Assembly: GCA_026122225.1 (NCBI GenBank)
Contig: JANEZZ010001408.1
Coordinates: forward strand, 170,613-234,612
DNA from: Heloderma charlesbogerti
Lineage: Eukaryota > Chordata > Lepidosauria > Squamata > Helodermatidae
DNA: 64,000 nucleotides
Direction: 5' to 3'
Shown: positions 10,961-22,293 of the stretch, piece by piece
How the letters are laid out: each line of letters opens with the position of its first letter
Numbering within the stretch: the stretch's first letter is position 1
Translations under genes and position numbers: made by a program
The notes under the pieces: generated by a model
What the model saw: only the letters and a program-made list of their open reading frames with translations
Databases searched by the model: none
Told to the model about the DNA's origin: nothing

Positions 10961-11164
10961 GGGAACAAATCTCTCCCAGCTTTGCCCACCTGGGTTCTCT
11001 GTGCTACCGCATGCAAGACCTGGGGGCCAGGGAGGCAGAACTGTGGTGGTCTATTGTGATTCTGTTCCTTGGACCATGTTACAGTTTTCCAGTTTTGAGT
11101 GTGTGTATCTGAAGGTGGGTGCTCAGGACAGAATTGGGATGCTTGAGGGTGGTGCTTGAGTCCT

Positions 11165-11440
11165 CCTAACTTGTTCTGGTGGGGGACCAACAGATATGCA
11201 AAGACCACCCAGGCGGGAGTGGCTCAGGACTTCATGGTCTCTATGGCAACCATTGGTCTGTCCCAAATTGTATCTGGCCCCGCTCATTCTGCACACACCT
11301 TAGATCCGTTTTTTTGTGTTGGGTGGTAGGATGGTGATCTTGGGGTGGAGGAACTCACTGTAGTTCTGTTGTCATGGAGAGATCACTACTTGGTGGCCTG
11401 TAGATTTACTGGGGCTCAAAGCCTCTGCAGGTGTGGGGGA
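11165..11440 (+). mobile_element. L2 endonuclease-end fragment in spacer, left arm
   Basis: Broken frame reading AQDFMVSMATIGLSQIVSGP and then a WRDHYLV-type block, typical of the end of L2 endonuclease. 11441-11820 beyond it is AT-rich with no recognised feature up to the LTR element. Mirror at 34158-34433. Confidence 0.7.
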
Positions 11441-11820
11441 CTGATTAAGATGGGCTACTCCAGGAGGCTGATGGTCCAAGTGGTTTTCATATGTCTCTTG
11501 GGGACAGGGCCACCCAGAGGAATCTAGGGGCCTGAGGCAATGGAATTTTCAGGATGGGGTGGCCTGTCACACAAAAATTACAGTCATTTTGAAAAATATA
11601 TATAATTGAAATACCATAAATCCAATAAACCACATATACAATAAATTCAACATATATACAACATATTGAATGAAAAAAAACTAATGTGCCTGGTCATCTG
11701 GTCAGGAAAACTAAAAACTAAACCAAAAATACATATAAATACCTACATAATTAAAAAGTAACTATCAGAATATTTTTACCTAAGAACTAATTATTATTAC
11801 GTTTAACCTTTCTTCAACAG

Positions 11821-12350
11821 TGTCAGGGTGGACACTGAGCCCATAGAATCCCAGAGTAGTTCTGATTCTGAGGAAGAGCAGTCGCTCCTGGGAGAGGAGC
11901 GCGCTCCTCTTTCCCAGGGCCTGCAGCTGACAGAGATTCCTCCCACCCGCATTCCTAGATTAGAAAGCAGTCCAGGGAGTGATCGCGCACGGGAAGCAGT
12001 CTTGGTGGACGCGCGACGCCGACGCAGTGAGAGGCGCCAAATGGAGGGCGCAGAAAGGAGGCGTAGTGCCCGGTTGGCGCGCAGACAACGGCTGCGCCCC
12101 GAGGATCCAAGGGAAAAGGGGAGGGACTCTCCCTAGTCTTTAAGTTCAGAGGTCTGCCAGTAATTCCCTTTCAAACGGGGACCAACCGTTCCAACTTAGG
12201 GCACAGGTATTCTGCTGCTCAGATCTAGTTGCTACCTGTAGAGTTGTTAAGTTGTAAAAGAAGAATAAAGCTTTGAAAAGAATCCCTTTGTCTGTGTCTG
12301 GACTTGGCTACTGGATTAGACTGAGAGAGCCCTCCAAGGAGCCCTTGACA
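11821..12350 (+). repeat. 5' LTR of chromovirus, left arm
   Basis: 530 bp, TG...CA ends, polyadenylation signal AATAAA at 12264-12269. The first 310 bp form an open coding stretch, as in the 3' LTR (see integrase-chromodomain entry). A possible primer-binding site begins TGGTCCCC at 12354; I cannot assign the tRNA. Confidence 0.92.
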
Positions 12351-12479
12351 GCTTGGTCCCCGTTCCTCTTTTTTTTCTCTCTCGCCTCTCTCTCTCCCTT
12401 CTCCGATTGCCTTATGGAGGGTGCCGGGGACCCAGCGTTGTAAGCTCTGGCGCAAGAGAACCAGATACTCCGTGATCAG

Positions 12480-12799
12480 ATGGCTCAACTGACGGCTGCC
12501 GTGCAGAATCTACAGGCAGCGTTTCAATCCCCCCCCCACCTCCGATTCCCCCACACCGCAAGTGCCCGGTGGCGTTGCCAGAGACGTTTTCTGGTGAGAA
12601 AGGACTTTTTCAGATTTTCAGGGCCCAATCAGGGCTGTACATGCATCTTAGACCTGAGGATTTCCAGACGGAACAGGTTCGTGTGGGTTTCATCATTAAC
12701 CTACTGTCAGGCATGGCAGCTAAATGGGCTAAATCCACGGCTCCGTTGACTCCTCCTCCTCTCCTTCCCCCTCCTCCTCCTCCTCGTCCCCAGGCTTGA
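12480..12799 (+). pseudogene. Chromovirus Gag fragment, left arm
   Basis: A coiled-coil-like N-terminus, then after a frame change the Ty3-type capsid pattern: FSGEKGLFQIF, a Tyr, and a downstream LLSGMAAKWA helix. It runs into a proline-rich tract and stops. No CCHC zinc knuckle is present, so the C-terminal part is lost. Confidence 0.7.
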
Positions 12800-12833
12800 C
12801 TAGACTGCCCCCCAAGCTTGTTGGGGGCCTCCA

Positions 12834-13300
12834 GTGTGGGGGTCAGCTCCGCACCGGGTGGGTGCCTTCCCCAACCCCCCCGCACCCTCCCATCTGCGGT
12901 TGCATGTTCACCTCCGCTCCTCACAGCGGGGTGGGGTGGAGGCCCTAGCTTTAGTGGACTCGGGGGCTACGACTAGTTTCATGGATGAGACCTTCGCCTT
13001 CTTCCACAGAATTCCTACCCTGCCCCTTTCTGCCCCCTTCGCAGTGCAGACCATTGATGGGCGTCCTCTCTCTTCGGGCGAGGTGACCCGTATTACAGTT
13101 CCGCTCACTCTGCGCACCCAGTCCCACGTTGAGCAGATTCAATTTCACTTAGCCAACGTTCCCTTATACCCAATTGTGCTGGGTTTTTCCTGGCTCTCTA
13201 AGTACAACCCTCAGATTTCTTGGGGGCTTCGGCAAGTGGAGTTTGCATCTCCCTACTGCCGGGAGCATTGCCTCATGGAGGAGGCGCCAGTCCCGGCCCA
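12834..13300 (+). pseudogene. Chromovirus retropepsin region, left arm
   Basis: Contains the aspartic protease active-site motif LVDSGAT (about 12950-12970) and the downstream hydrophobic ILG-like motif IVLGFSWL with the usual KYNP after it. The frame continues as a nonsense shadow after about 13300, because the pol frame shifts there. Confidence 0.8.
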
Positions 13301-13366
13301 GGCATTAACCCTTCCCCCCCCTCCTTCTCTGCTTCTGGCAGTCCTTCAGCTACTGTCATCCTCCCA

Positions 13367-13872
13367 GAGAACTATGCAGTTTTTCGGAATGTATTTGACA
13401 AGAAGGAGGCTGACCGGCATCCCCGCCAAGGCCTGGCGGCAGCTGCGGTGCCTCATTCTTGGGAGGAGCTCCTTCTCTCTGCACAGGCTCAGGATGCTTT
13501 TGTTCGCACAAAGGTGGAGGAATTGGGGATAGCCTCTGCCGCCCCCCACTCTACCCCCTTTTCTTTGCGAGGTGGCCTGCTTTACCATTCCGGCCGGGTC
13601 TATGTGCCTTCTAAACCCCTCCGCGAGAGGGTCCTCCATCAGTGCCACGACTCCCCCACAGCGGGGCATTTTGGTGTCGCCAAGACCCTGCATGGAGTGA
13701 CGAGGGATTTTTGGTAGCCTCGTGTGTGTCAGGATGTCAAGTCCTATGTCGCCTCCTGCCCAACCTACCAGTGGGCGAAGGCCCCCTCAGGCAAGCCCAC
13801 AGGCTTGCTTCACCCCCTGCCTACCCCCTCAGGACCTTGGAAACTGCTCTCCCTTGACTTCATCACTGACTA
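13367..13872 (+). pseudogene. Chromovirus pre-RT stub and integrase N-terminus, left arm
   Basis: Begins with the conserved stretch that precedes RT (YAVFRNVFDKKEAD). It jumps near 13422 to sequence normally found after RNase H. It then gives the integrase zinc-binding module with HQCHDSPTAGH and two later Cys. In-frame TAG stops lie at 13715-13717 and 13870-13872; the second immediately follows the first catalytic Asp region LDFITD. Confidence 0.75.
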
Positions 13873-13903
13873 GCCTCCCTCACACGGTAAGACCACTATT
13901 CTG

Positions 13904-15256
13904 GTGGTGGTGGATTTGTTTTCTAAGATGGCCCATTTCATCCCCTGCTCGGGGTTGCCCACAGCCAGGGAGACGGCGGAGCTGTTCGTGACGCATGTTT
14001 TCCGCCTCCACGGATGGCCCGAGGGCCTCATTTCCGATAGGGGGGCCCAATTCACTGCCCATTTCTGGAGGGAGCTACTGGCGTTGCTCCATGTGACACT
14101 CCGTCTTTCCTCCGCCCACCATCCACAGACGGACGGTCAGACCGAGCGCACCAATGCACCTCTGGAGCAGTATTTGCGCTTTTATGTCTATTACCAGCAA
14201 GATGACTGGTTTTCCTTGCTGCCTCTCGCAGAATTTGCTTATAACAATGCCTGCCATGCTTCCACCCGCCAAACTCCATTTTTTGCCAATTTTGGTTACC
14301 ACCCCAAGGCCTTCCCGTCCACCCTAGCTCCCTCTTCAGTGCCAGCGGCCCAGGACTTTTTAGCGGAGTTGCGAGCGGTACACCACCTCTTACGGGACTC
14401 CCTCGAGCAAGCCAAGACAGCCTACAAGGCCTCTGCAGACTGGCGGCGCCAGCCGGGTCCGTCTCTGCAACCGGTGGACTGGGTTTGGTTGTCCACCCAA
14501 TACCTCCCCTCTCACTCGCCCGCAAGGAAGCTCGCGCCTCGCCGCACGGGACCTTTCCAGGTTACAGCCCAAATTAATCCTGTTGCTTTTCGCCTGGCTC
14601 TCCCCCCCTCCATGAAGATTCATCCTGTTTTTCACCGGTCCTTGCTGTCCCCCCTGGTTTCTGGTGACCCTCATCGCTCAGTCGGCTCCCCACCACCACC
14701 AGTGCTGGTGGAGGGGGAGGAGGAGTTTGAGATCGTGGAGATTCTGGACTCCCGCCTTTCTCGTGGCTGCTTGCAATATCTGGTGGACTGGAAGGGGTAC
14801 AGGCCTGATGAGCGATCCTGGGAACCCGCAGAAAATGTGCATACTCCGTTGCTGCTGAGGCGCTTCCACCAGCTGTACCCTCACAAGCCCGGGGCCCCAG
14901 GGGAGGAGCATGAGGGGGGGCCTCATGGGAGCGGGGATGATGTCAGGGTGGACACTGAGCCCATAGAATCCCAGAGTAGTTCTGATTCTGAGGAAGAGCA
15001 GTCGCTCCTGGGAGAGGAGCGCGCTCCTCTTTCCCAGGGCCTGCAGCTGACAGAGATTCCTCCCACCAGCATTCCTAGATTAGAAAGCAGTCCAGGGAGT
15101 GATCGAGCGCGGGAAGCAGTCTTGGTGGACGCGCGACGCCGACACAGTGAGCGGCGCCAAATGGAGGGCACAGAAAGGAGGCGTAGTGCCCGGTTGGCAC
15201 GCAGACAACGGCTGCGCCCAGAGGATCCAAGGGAAAAGAGGAGGGACTCTCCCTAG
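13904..15256 (+). pseudogene. Chromovirus integrase core, chromodomain and LTR-encoded tail, left arm
   Basis: 450 codons are open. The integrase core shows the second catalytic Asp in LISDRGAQF and the catalytic Glu in DGQTERTN. A C-terminal chromodomain lies at about residues 278-335, with aromatic and acidic positions in EFEIVEILDSR and YLVDWKGY. From residue 346 the frame is inside the 3' LTR. There it encodes an acidic Ser/Glu patch (SSSDSEEEQ) followed by a strongly basic Arg-rich end. The chromodomain is thought to steer integration to marked chromatin in this group. The copy is upstream-interrupted and so is called a pseudogene. Confidence 0.88.
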
Positions 15257-15470
15257 TCTTTAAGTTCAGGGGTCTGCCAGTAATTCCCTTTCAAACGGGG
15301 ACCAACCGTTCCAACTTAGGGCACAGGTATTCTGCTGCTCAGATCTAGTTGCTACCTGTAGAGTTGTTAAGTTGTAAAAGAAGAATAAAGCTTTGAAAAG
15401 AATCCCTTTGTCTGTGTCTGGACTTGGCTACTGGATGAGACTGAGAGAGCCCTCCAAGGAGCCCTTGACA
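14941..15470 (+). repeat. 3' LTR of chromovirus, left arm
   Basis: 530 bp, polyadenylation signal at 15384-15389. The pol frame runs into it and stops at 15256, so about 105 residues are LTR-encoded. Most of the differences from the 5' LTR are G/A or C/A changes, many at CpG sites. Confidence 0.92.
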
Positions 15471-15475
15471 AACAG

Positions 15476-16284
15476 GTAATTAAAAATATTTCAGACCTAA
15501 TGTTAAAGTGGGGTGGGAGAGCAGCATCCCCTCTGTTCTTGGGCCGAGTATGTTCATGTTTAAATATAAGTTGTTTATCTCTTACAAACTGACAAGTTTT
15601 AAGGACATTTTGGTGAAAAAAAATGTTTTAAATGTCCTATTTTGATTTAGTTAAAATTTAAGATTCCATATCAGGTGCATCCTGAGTAACTTGGTGACAA
15701 AGTTTTATGGGGCACTCCGACCCTACTGTAGAACGCTGTCATTGTTACAGGAGCAAACAGGACGGTGTCGGCGCGTCAGGGAGATGGGTCCCGTTCGCTA
15801 CCCAGGCAATCACAATAAATCGGGTTTGGGGGGCCCTTTACACATTTTTTTTACTTTCACTTTTTATTTTGTAAGTTAAGAACTGGAAATAAAAGATGGG
15901 GCCCTTACATACAAATGAGCAAAAGTGACTGGGGATGGCCAATGCACCTCAAGCTCGAGGTGGATAAGGAGTCCCTACCGGTCCGGAGCGGCCCAGGCCC
16001 CAATGCTCTCAGTCTGCCATAGGTATGTTTTCAGAATCAATGCTGGATCAGATCCAGATGCGGTGCTAACATGAAATGGAAACGGAAACAAAAAAATCAA
16101 ATAAAGCCTTTTTAACAATATTTAACAGCAACATTTCCTAAAATAAAATTATAGGATATCCACCCCTCCCCCGCCTCCATACTGCTATACTAATCCACCA
16201 CTAACAATGAGTAGGTAAACGTAATTTTCCTTTGTGTTTTTCTTTTGTTTTTAATAGTTACAAGATGGTACTTACTTGTTCATG
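15476..16284. other. No recognised feature
   Basis: AT-rich spacer after the LTR element. I see no gene. A GC-richer patch at 15690-15840 is unexplained. Mirror 29314-30122. Confidence 0.5.
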
Positions 16285-16390
16285 GACCTGAGCACGCTCC
16301 GGGAGAGAGCGCAGGACAGGAAGGCCTGGCGTGCTATGGTCCATGGGGTCACGAAGAGTCGGACACGACTGAACGACTGAACAACAACTT
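16285..16390 (+). mobile_element. Bov-B (or Sauria SINE) 3' end, left arm
   Basis: Contains the Bov-B C-terminal/3' tail signature CACGAAGAGTCGGACACGAC and ends ACAACAAC. Squamate Sauria SINEs share this tail, so a SINE remnant cannot be excluded. 16391-17009 beyond it shows nothing recognisable except an L2-like T-rich end. Confidence 0.75.
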
Positions 16391-17009
16391 ACTTGTTCAT
16401 TGTTTTATCCTCAATAGGCTCAATCCATGAATACTTTTTTAAACAGATTAATATTGACTGAAACTGAACGCATAACAGATTGTTGTATACAGTGAAAATT
16501 GGAACCTGAACTGTGTACATAGATGGAATTAGGGAGATTTGAGGAAAAAAACAAAAACCCAGGGACTTCTTTGAGTTCTAGGAAAATCGATGAAAGGGTA
16601 GTTATAGAGTGTCTGGCTTCAAGGAACATAATCACATGCTAAAGTGGAAATTTTTACCTTTAACAAAATGATTTTTTTTTAAATCCTCAGGGTTTTTTTT
16701 AGTTTTTTAAAAAATGCTCTCCTTGTCTCGCTTCTTGTGAATGGCTCGCATTTTATTTTTTTTGAAAAAGCTTGCCAGCCCCGCAGCCTCCCCGCTGTGC
16801 AGGGGCCTGGGGCAAACAAACTGCCCCATTGGCTTCCCCCTCTGGGCAGGCCTGCTTGGGGATTTTCCTGTCATGGTGGCAGCCAATTCTGTCAAAGCCC
16901 TGCTTGACATCTGGAATGAAGAAATGGCCCAGGTGTTATTGTTGTGTTTTAATTGTGTTTTAATGTATTTGTTTTATTATGCTTTTTATCAAGTTTTCTT
17001 TTCGATAGT

Positions 17010-17640
17010 AAGCCACCTTGAGTGCCATTTTTCTTGGTAGAAAGGTGGGGAACTAAATCAATCAGTCAATCAGTCAGTAAAATCACTCACATCCATGCTG
17101 ATTTGGATGCCATATTTGATGGATGTCTGGGGGATGTAATTTTGGCCTCTGCTTGTTCACTTATAATTTATACCTTTCAATTGCCCAGGGCCGATTGCAT
17201 GGAGCACGTGATTCCCTTGTTACAACCACTTCACTGGCTATTGGTCTGTTTCCAGGCACAGTTCAAAGTGCTGCTTATGACCTGCGAAGCCCTCCATGGC
17301 TTGGGACTGGGCTACCTCAAAGACCACCTTCTCCCCTATGAGCCTGCCCAGGTTTTCCAGGGTGCCCTTCTCTCAATCCCGCCACCCTCAGAGGCACATT
17401 TGGGTGGGGATGCAAGAAAGAGCTGTCTTTGGGGCTTCTCCCAGGCTCTGGAACTCCCTGTCACGGGAGGGTAGAGTGGCTCCCTCTCTGGTGTCCTTCT
17501 GCCAGCCTTTTTTAACCAGGCAAGCCTTTGGCATGTAAGCTGGTCTGTTGCCGAAGCAGGTTTTATGGGGTTGGGTGCTGTTTTTATTTCTTTTAGTGCT
17601 GTGGTTTGAATTGTGTTTTAATCTATTTAAATTAGGTTAA
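17010..17640 (+). mobile_element. L2 3' fragments in spacer, left arm
   Basis: An L2 tail (AAGCCACCTTGAGTGCC) at 17010-17060. A second, more diverged L2 C-terminal block follows at 17180-17540 (LLQPLHWLLVCFQAQFKVLL pattern). Mirror at 27958-28588. Confidence 0.65.
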
Positions 17641-19311
17641 TGTAAACAGAGCACACACCTTGTTTTAAAGCAAAATGGCCCTCCCGGAAGCCCTAGGGGA
17701 GTGCCCCCAGAACAGCCTGTTCTAAAGGGGAAATTTGGAGGTGTCAAATGCGATGGTGTGGTGGCAGTTTCAGGCTTGGTGGGTGTGTGGCCACGGTAGG
17801 TCCCAGGGTGGGGGGAATTGGCCCCTGGATGGCTGGAAGTTGCCCACCCCGGCTTTAAGCCTTCCACTTTTTAGGAAGGGGAGGAATCTGAGACGAGGCT
17901 TCTGGACTGACCCATAAAGCCTGGGTTCAGAGCTTGTTGGAGCACGGGGCTCACTAGGAGTGCTCCTAGGTGCAACCTTGCTGCACTGAGCCCAGAGGCT
18001 CCTGCTTTAGCCCAGAATATGACACAAAGGGGTGGAAGGGTGGGGATGTTGCATGATCAGAGAGAAAATAAGCCACCATGGCTTTCCTCCCCATGCATGC
18101 CAGTTATGCGCCACCTAATTAACATAATTACCCTTGCTGGGCACAGCTTGTCATGATGCCCGAATCCAGTGGGGGTGGCTGGCTGGGCTGATTTACAAAT
18201 CTCCCAGCAACCCTAGAACAAGCCATGGATTTCGGGGTGGTTTGCAAAGCCTCACCGGGTGCTAGCATCACAACAACCCATGCCCAGAAAGGGTGGCTTA
18301 TTTTCCTTCAGTGATTGTGTGAGTGAGTAGGCGAGTTTGCACGTCACACTAAGCCACCTTGAGAATAAGCCACTATGGGTTGGTTGTTCGCTTGTTAACC
18401 CCACAGACAATTAGGTGCTTTGTGGCTTTCCATGGCTTGTTTTCCCCCTTGGTCCTCCCATTAGCGCCCAGCATGTAACCCAGGTGCCTTTGCAGCAGAA
18501 CTCCTAATTTCCTCTGTCCCTACATCAGCACCCTTTCTGCAATTGGTCCAATGGTAACTCACTGGTAACTCAGCTGGTAACTGAGGGAACACTCCCTGCA
18601 TGAGATCACCAAATGGACTTAGTTTTCTGTGTCATTATGAACGCAGTAAGGCATTCACAAACGGTTTTAAAAAACACGTGTGTGTGCGTGTGTTGCCCAA
18701 CTGTGCAGGAACTCAAGACCGCCTGTCAACTATTTAGACCACTGTACTGATATCTCCCTCTTTTCAATATCCTTGTCACTCTCATCCTCCGCTTCAGCAC
18801 TTGCCTTGCTAACAAACGGCTTTTTTTCCTTAAAGGCTGCTTACCTACTACCGATGACACCCACCCAAAAAGCTCCTTCTCCTGCAGCCACTAGCTGCTT
18901 TTCTCTCCCCCCACTCCCTGCTTGTCACTTCCCTCCACTGATCTCCATTGTCAGCTGTGAGATATATATATGGGTTACAGAACAGTGATGGGATCAGTAA
19001 AGATATGCAAATTTCAAGGCAGACAAGTGAAGGGGATCAGTAATATATGGACATTGCATGGGAGACTAATGAAGCAGAGGGGGAAGTTACACAAATTTCA
19101 TTACAGTGGCATTCGGATATGCGCACTTGCACAAGACCATTTTTTAAAGGTTGGGAATGAATTCAGGCCACTCTCTGGTGTCCTTTCTTCTCGATTTTTA
19201 GGAGCACAGGGTGGAGGACACTGAGAAGGGATGAGGGAGGATGGTGGTGGCACTAGCGAGAATACAAGGAGTGGCAGGGATTTTCGCCGCTCTTGCTGGG
19301 TGGTTCTCTAG
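17641..19311. other. Spacer without genes; fold-back repeat remnants
   Basis: No coding signal. 18040-18420 holds repeated AATAAGCCACCATGG-like fragments in both orientations, related to the repeats around 10420-10530 and 19340-19440. They look like remnants of a small fold-back DNA element. Mirror 26287-27957. Confidence 0.45.
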
Positions 19312-19437
19312 CCTTTCCTGACAACCCACAATGAAGTTGCCCTGGTGGGTTCAGACGACACAACAAGCCACCCTGAAAATAAGCCATTCTGAACAACCCA
19401 ACAACAAGCCATATGTTCTCAGGGTGGCTTGTTTGTG

Positions 19438-19517
19438 GAATCATAGAATCATAGAATAGTAGGGTTGGAAGGGGCCTACAAGACCATCGAGTCCAACCCC
19501 CTGCTCAATGCAGGAAT
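19438..19517 (-). mobile_element. CR1 3' end in inner left module
   Basis: Inverted paralogue of 10337-10420. Confidence 0.85.
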
Positions 19518-19892
19518 CCAAGTCAGAAAATAAGCCGCCATGTGGAAACCATGCCAAGTTTGGATGTCAGGACAACCCACCATGGATGATTACCCATGGT
19601 GTGTTGTCGTGTTGTGCAAACCTGGCCTACAATGTAATGGCATGTGATGTCACAAATCCCCCCCCCCGCTTACTCCTGCCTTCCCTTCTATCCCTTGCTC
19701 TGTTTTCTCCCTCTATTCAATTAGAGATTGTAAGCCTATATATAAATAAAATTCTTCTTTGACTCAGGCATACAGGTGTTGAGCATATTTATTTATTTAT
19801 TAACAATATTTATATACCACTCCACATAAAAGATTGCGGAGCGGTGAACAGCAAGATAAAAGAATAAAGTCCCACAATTAAAACAATTAAGG

Positions 19893-20328
19893 GCACAATC
19901 CTATGGGTATAGGCGGCCGCCGCCGAACTCAGAGGCGACCACCTATCCAACGCACGGCAGGAGAAGCACAGAGGGGATCGTTCCCTCCGCGCTTCTCCTA
20001 CCCTGCATTTGCAGCTAGACAGCCAACTGCGGCTGTCTAGCTGCAGGAAGGCGGAGTAGGGGAGGAGGCTGCCGGACAACACGTAGGATGTATCGTACCG
20101 GCATTTCCGCCTCCCCCACCCCAGAACGCCCCCCGGAATGCCCCGTTTTGGCTGCTCCGCACTCCTCTTCCGAACATGGGGTGCAGAGCTGTTCTGCACT
20201 GCTTGAGAGGCAGCGCAGGGGGGGCGGTTCTCCGGGAACCAACCTCGGAGCACGGGCTCTGAGGTTGGTTCCTGCACAACCAGATATCCTATGCCCGTCT
20301 AGTCGCTGACTAGCGGCCATAGGATTGC
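19893..20328 (-). mobile_element. Hairpin-rich DNA element B, inner left
   Basis: Inverted copy of 9525-9960 carried by the inner module; same length, some substitutions. Confidence 0.7.
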
Positions 20329-20329
20329 T

Positions 20330-20870
20330 CCCTCCAACATTTTAAAAGAACAGATTCTGAACATAATAAACTGCGGCTGGTCACTCAGGCAAAGCCTCTC
20401 AGAATAACAGCGTCTCCAGGAGGCGCCAAAAGCAGCACAACATTGGCACCTGCCTGACCTCCAAAGGCAGGGAGTTCCACAGGGAGGGGGCCACCACACT
20501 GAAGGCTCTCTTCCTGGTGGACTCTAACCGGGCCATAGGTCCATGTGGAAGCAGCAGGAGCAAGCCCTCCAATGACCTCATTGACCAGGCAGGTTGGTAA
20601 GGAAGAAGGCACTCTCTCAGGTATCCCGGTCCCAAGTTGTTTAGGGCTTTGTACACTAGTACTAACACCTTAAGCCTGGCCCGGTAGCGGATAGGCAGCC
20701 AGTGCAGTTCCCTCAGGAAAGGAGTTACATGCAGAAAAGGGGCAGCTCCTGACAACAGCCAAGCTGCTGCATTCTGCACTAGCTCCAGCTTCCGGACCAG
20801 CCTCAAGGGCAGCCCCCCCCACACACACACCGTGGCCGTTGCAGTAATCATGGTGTATATCCAGATTGCG
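20330..20870 (-). mobile_element. L2 C-terminal fragment, inner left module
   Basis: Inverted paralogue of 8995-9524. The relic protein differs at several residues (for example GPGYLREC for GPVYLREC), showing divergence between inner and outer modules that is absent between arms. Mirror at 24728-25268. Confidence 0.8.
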
Positions 20871-21094
20871 GATATACACCATGAGACTCGGTATTCCTGT
20901 TCCAAGACCGGGGTACAGCCTGCTCCGAGTGGGGGCTCCACTTCCTCTAAAGGATCAGGGATGCAGCTTCTGGAGCTGGCGTTACTCCTGGAGGTTTAGG
21001 TGGGTGCTGTGGCCAGGAGTGCCTTTGACTGCTGTGCCAGTTGTGCCCCTTCCCGGCAAAGGTGGATCTGGCCACAATGATCAATGCATTAACC

Positions 21095-21595
21095 ATCTCC
21101 CAATGTACTCTATGTGGGGCTGCCCTTGAAGGGTGTTTGGAAACTGCAGCTGGTGCAAAATGTGGGCAGCCAGATTGCTTTTGTCTACGTGCTTTGTAGA
21201 CCCTGTCACTCCAGTCTTATACATATTGCACAGTCTTCCAATTTGTTTCCAGGCCCAATTCAAGTGCTGGTTCTTACCTGTCAAGCCCTAAATGGTTTGA
21301 GGCCCAGATATCTGGAAGACGGCCTCCTGCCCAACAACCTGACTGTACCTACGATTTTCTTCAGAGGCCCTCTTGAATGTCCCACCACAGGAGAGGTTTG
21401 GTTGGCTGGTTCACGGGACAGGACATTTTCTGTGTCAACAACCCAACTGTGGAATTCTCCCCCTAAGAGAGTATTCCCTCATATTGGCCCCATGACTGCC
21501 TAACTTTAGGCAGGCTGCAGTAACTATTCTGCTCCCTTTGGCTTTTGATGGGTTTTAAGATGGGATTAATTTGCTTTCCTGTTTGTTTTAAAGGT
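21095..21595 (+). mobile_element. L2 fragment, inner left module (undeleted)
   Basis: A 129-codon relic frame (21114-21503) with KLQLVQNVGS and later ALNGLRPRYLEDGLLP. It contains the segment missing from the outer copies and so represents the ancestral state. Mirror at 24003-24503. Confidence 0.75.
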
Positions 21596-21976
21596 AGTTT
21601 TGGTCTGTTTCATTAAACAGTTTTGTGGTTTCATATTGCCTTGGAGGCCCTTTCGGGCAAAAAGCAATTATTAAGCATTTTAACAATAATATTTACTCAT
21701 GTTAACATTGGAGTTCTTTGCTATCTACTGGTTTCTTATGCATTAACTTTCTGTTTTATTGTGGGAGGTCGGACAGGGAACATTTGTGTATTTCTGCAGC
21801 AAAAAGACTCCAGGTGAGCAAAACTGGGAGAGATTTACTCCCCCAGTCTCACCCAGCCAGGTCTCTGTGATACCAGCCAGCAAAAGGGAAGTGTATGGAT
21901 CAATTCAGCCGAAAACACATGATTTGCTTTTTATGAACAACATTTTTTCTCATTATCCTGTGTTTGTGCTTAACAG

Positions 21977-22238
21977 GAACAAGTGGGCCTAAATTCTTTG
22001 AACCACTCCAATCTCATGGAAAGAGGAACCGAGTCATATTTGCATGTTCCCCTCTTGGGGTCCACTCCATGGGCAAACATGGCTTGGATTACATTTCTCA
22101 AGGATTTATGCAAACTGGCATAGGCTCAATTGGGTGGAAGACAACCAGCAGCCTCACATATATAAGTTTGGTTCGTGGTTTCCAAAGAAAGTCCATTGCC
22201 TGTTGCCATCTGGTACGCAGTAGACAACCACCTCCACC
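21977..22238 (+). promoter_or_regulatory. Promoter of orphan exon 1, inner left
   Basis: Near-identical to the gene 1 promoter, TATA at 22158-22165, octamer-like site retained. Its exon has no partner exon 2. Confidence 0.55.
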
Positions 22239-22293
22239 ATGAAGCTGACCACTGGCCTTCTGCTAGTCACCCTGGTGATTTGCTGCTATTCAG
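22239..22293 (+). pseudogene. Orphan secretoglobin exon 1, inner left
   Basis: Same 18-codon signal peptide, donor and promoter as gene 1 (TATA at 22158-22165). Only about 500 bp of intron follow before the palindrome axis. Beyond the axis the sequence is the antisense of another exon-1 copy, so no exon 2 exists in this direction until unrelated repeats. It cannot make a secretoglobin by ordinary splicing. The promoter is intact by eye and could fire antisense or non-coding transcripts (inference). Confidence 0.85.

Larger units (their letters stand above)
11821..15470 (+). mobile_element. Ty3/gypsy chromovirus lacking RT and RNase H, left arm
   Basis: A 3.65-kb element bounded by two 530-bp LTRs that start TGTCA and end TGACA. 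It is flanked by a 5-bp target-site duplication AACAG (11816-11820 and 15471-15475). Internal remnants in order are: Gag fragment, retropepsin, a short stretch normally preceding RT, then integrase with a chromodomain. RT and RNase H are deleted, with the junction near 13422. The LTRs differ at about 11 of 530 positions (2.1%). With frameshifts and stops the copy is non-autonomous. It sits in the spacer of the inner inverted repeat. Confidence 0.93.
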
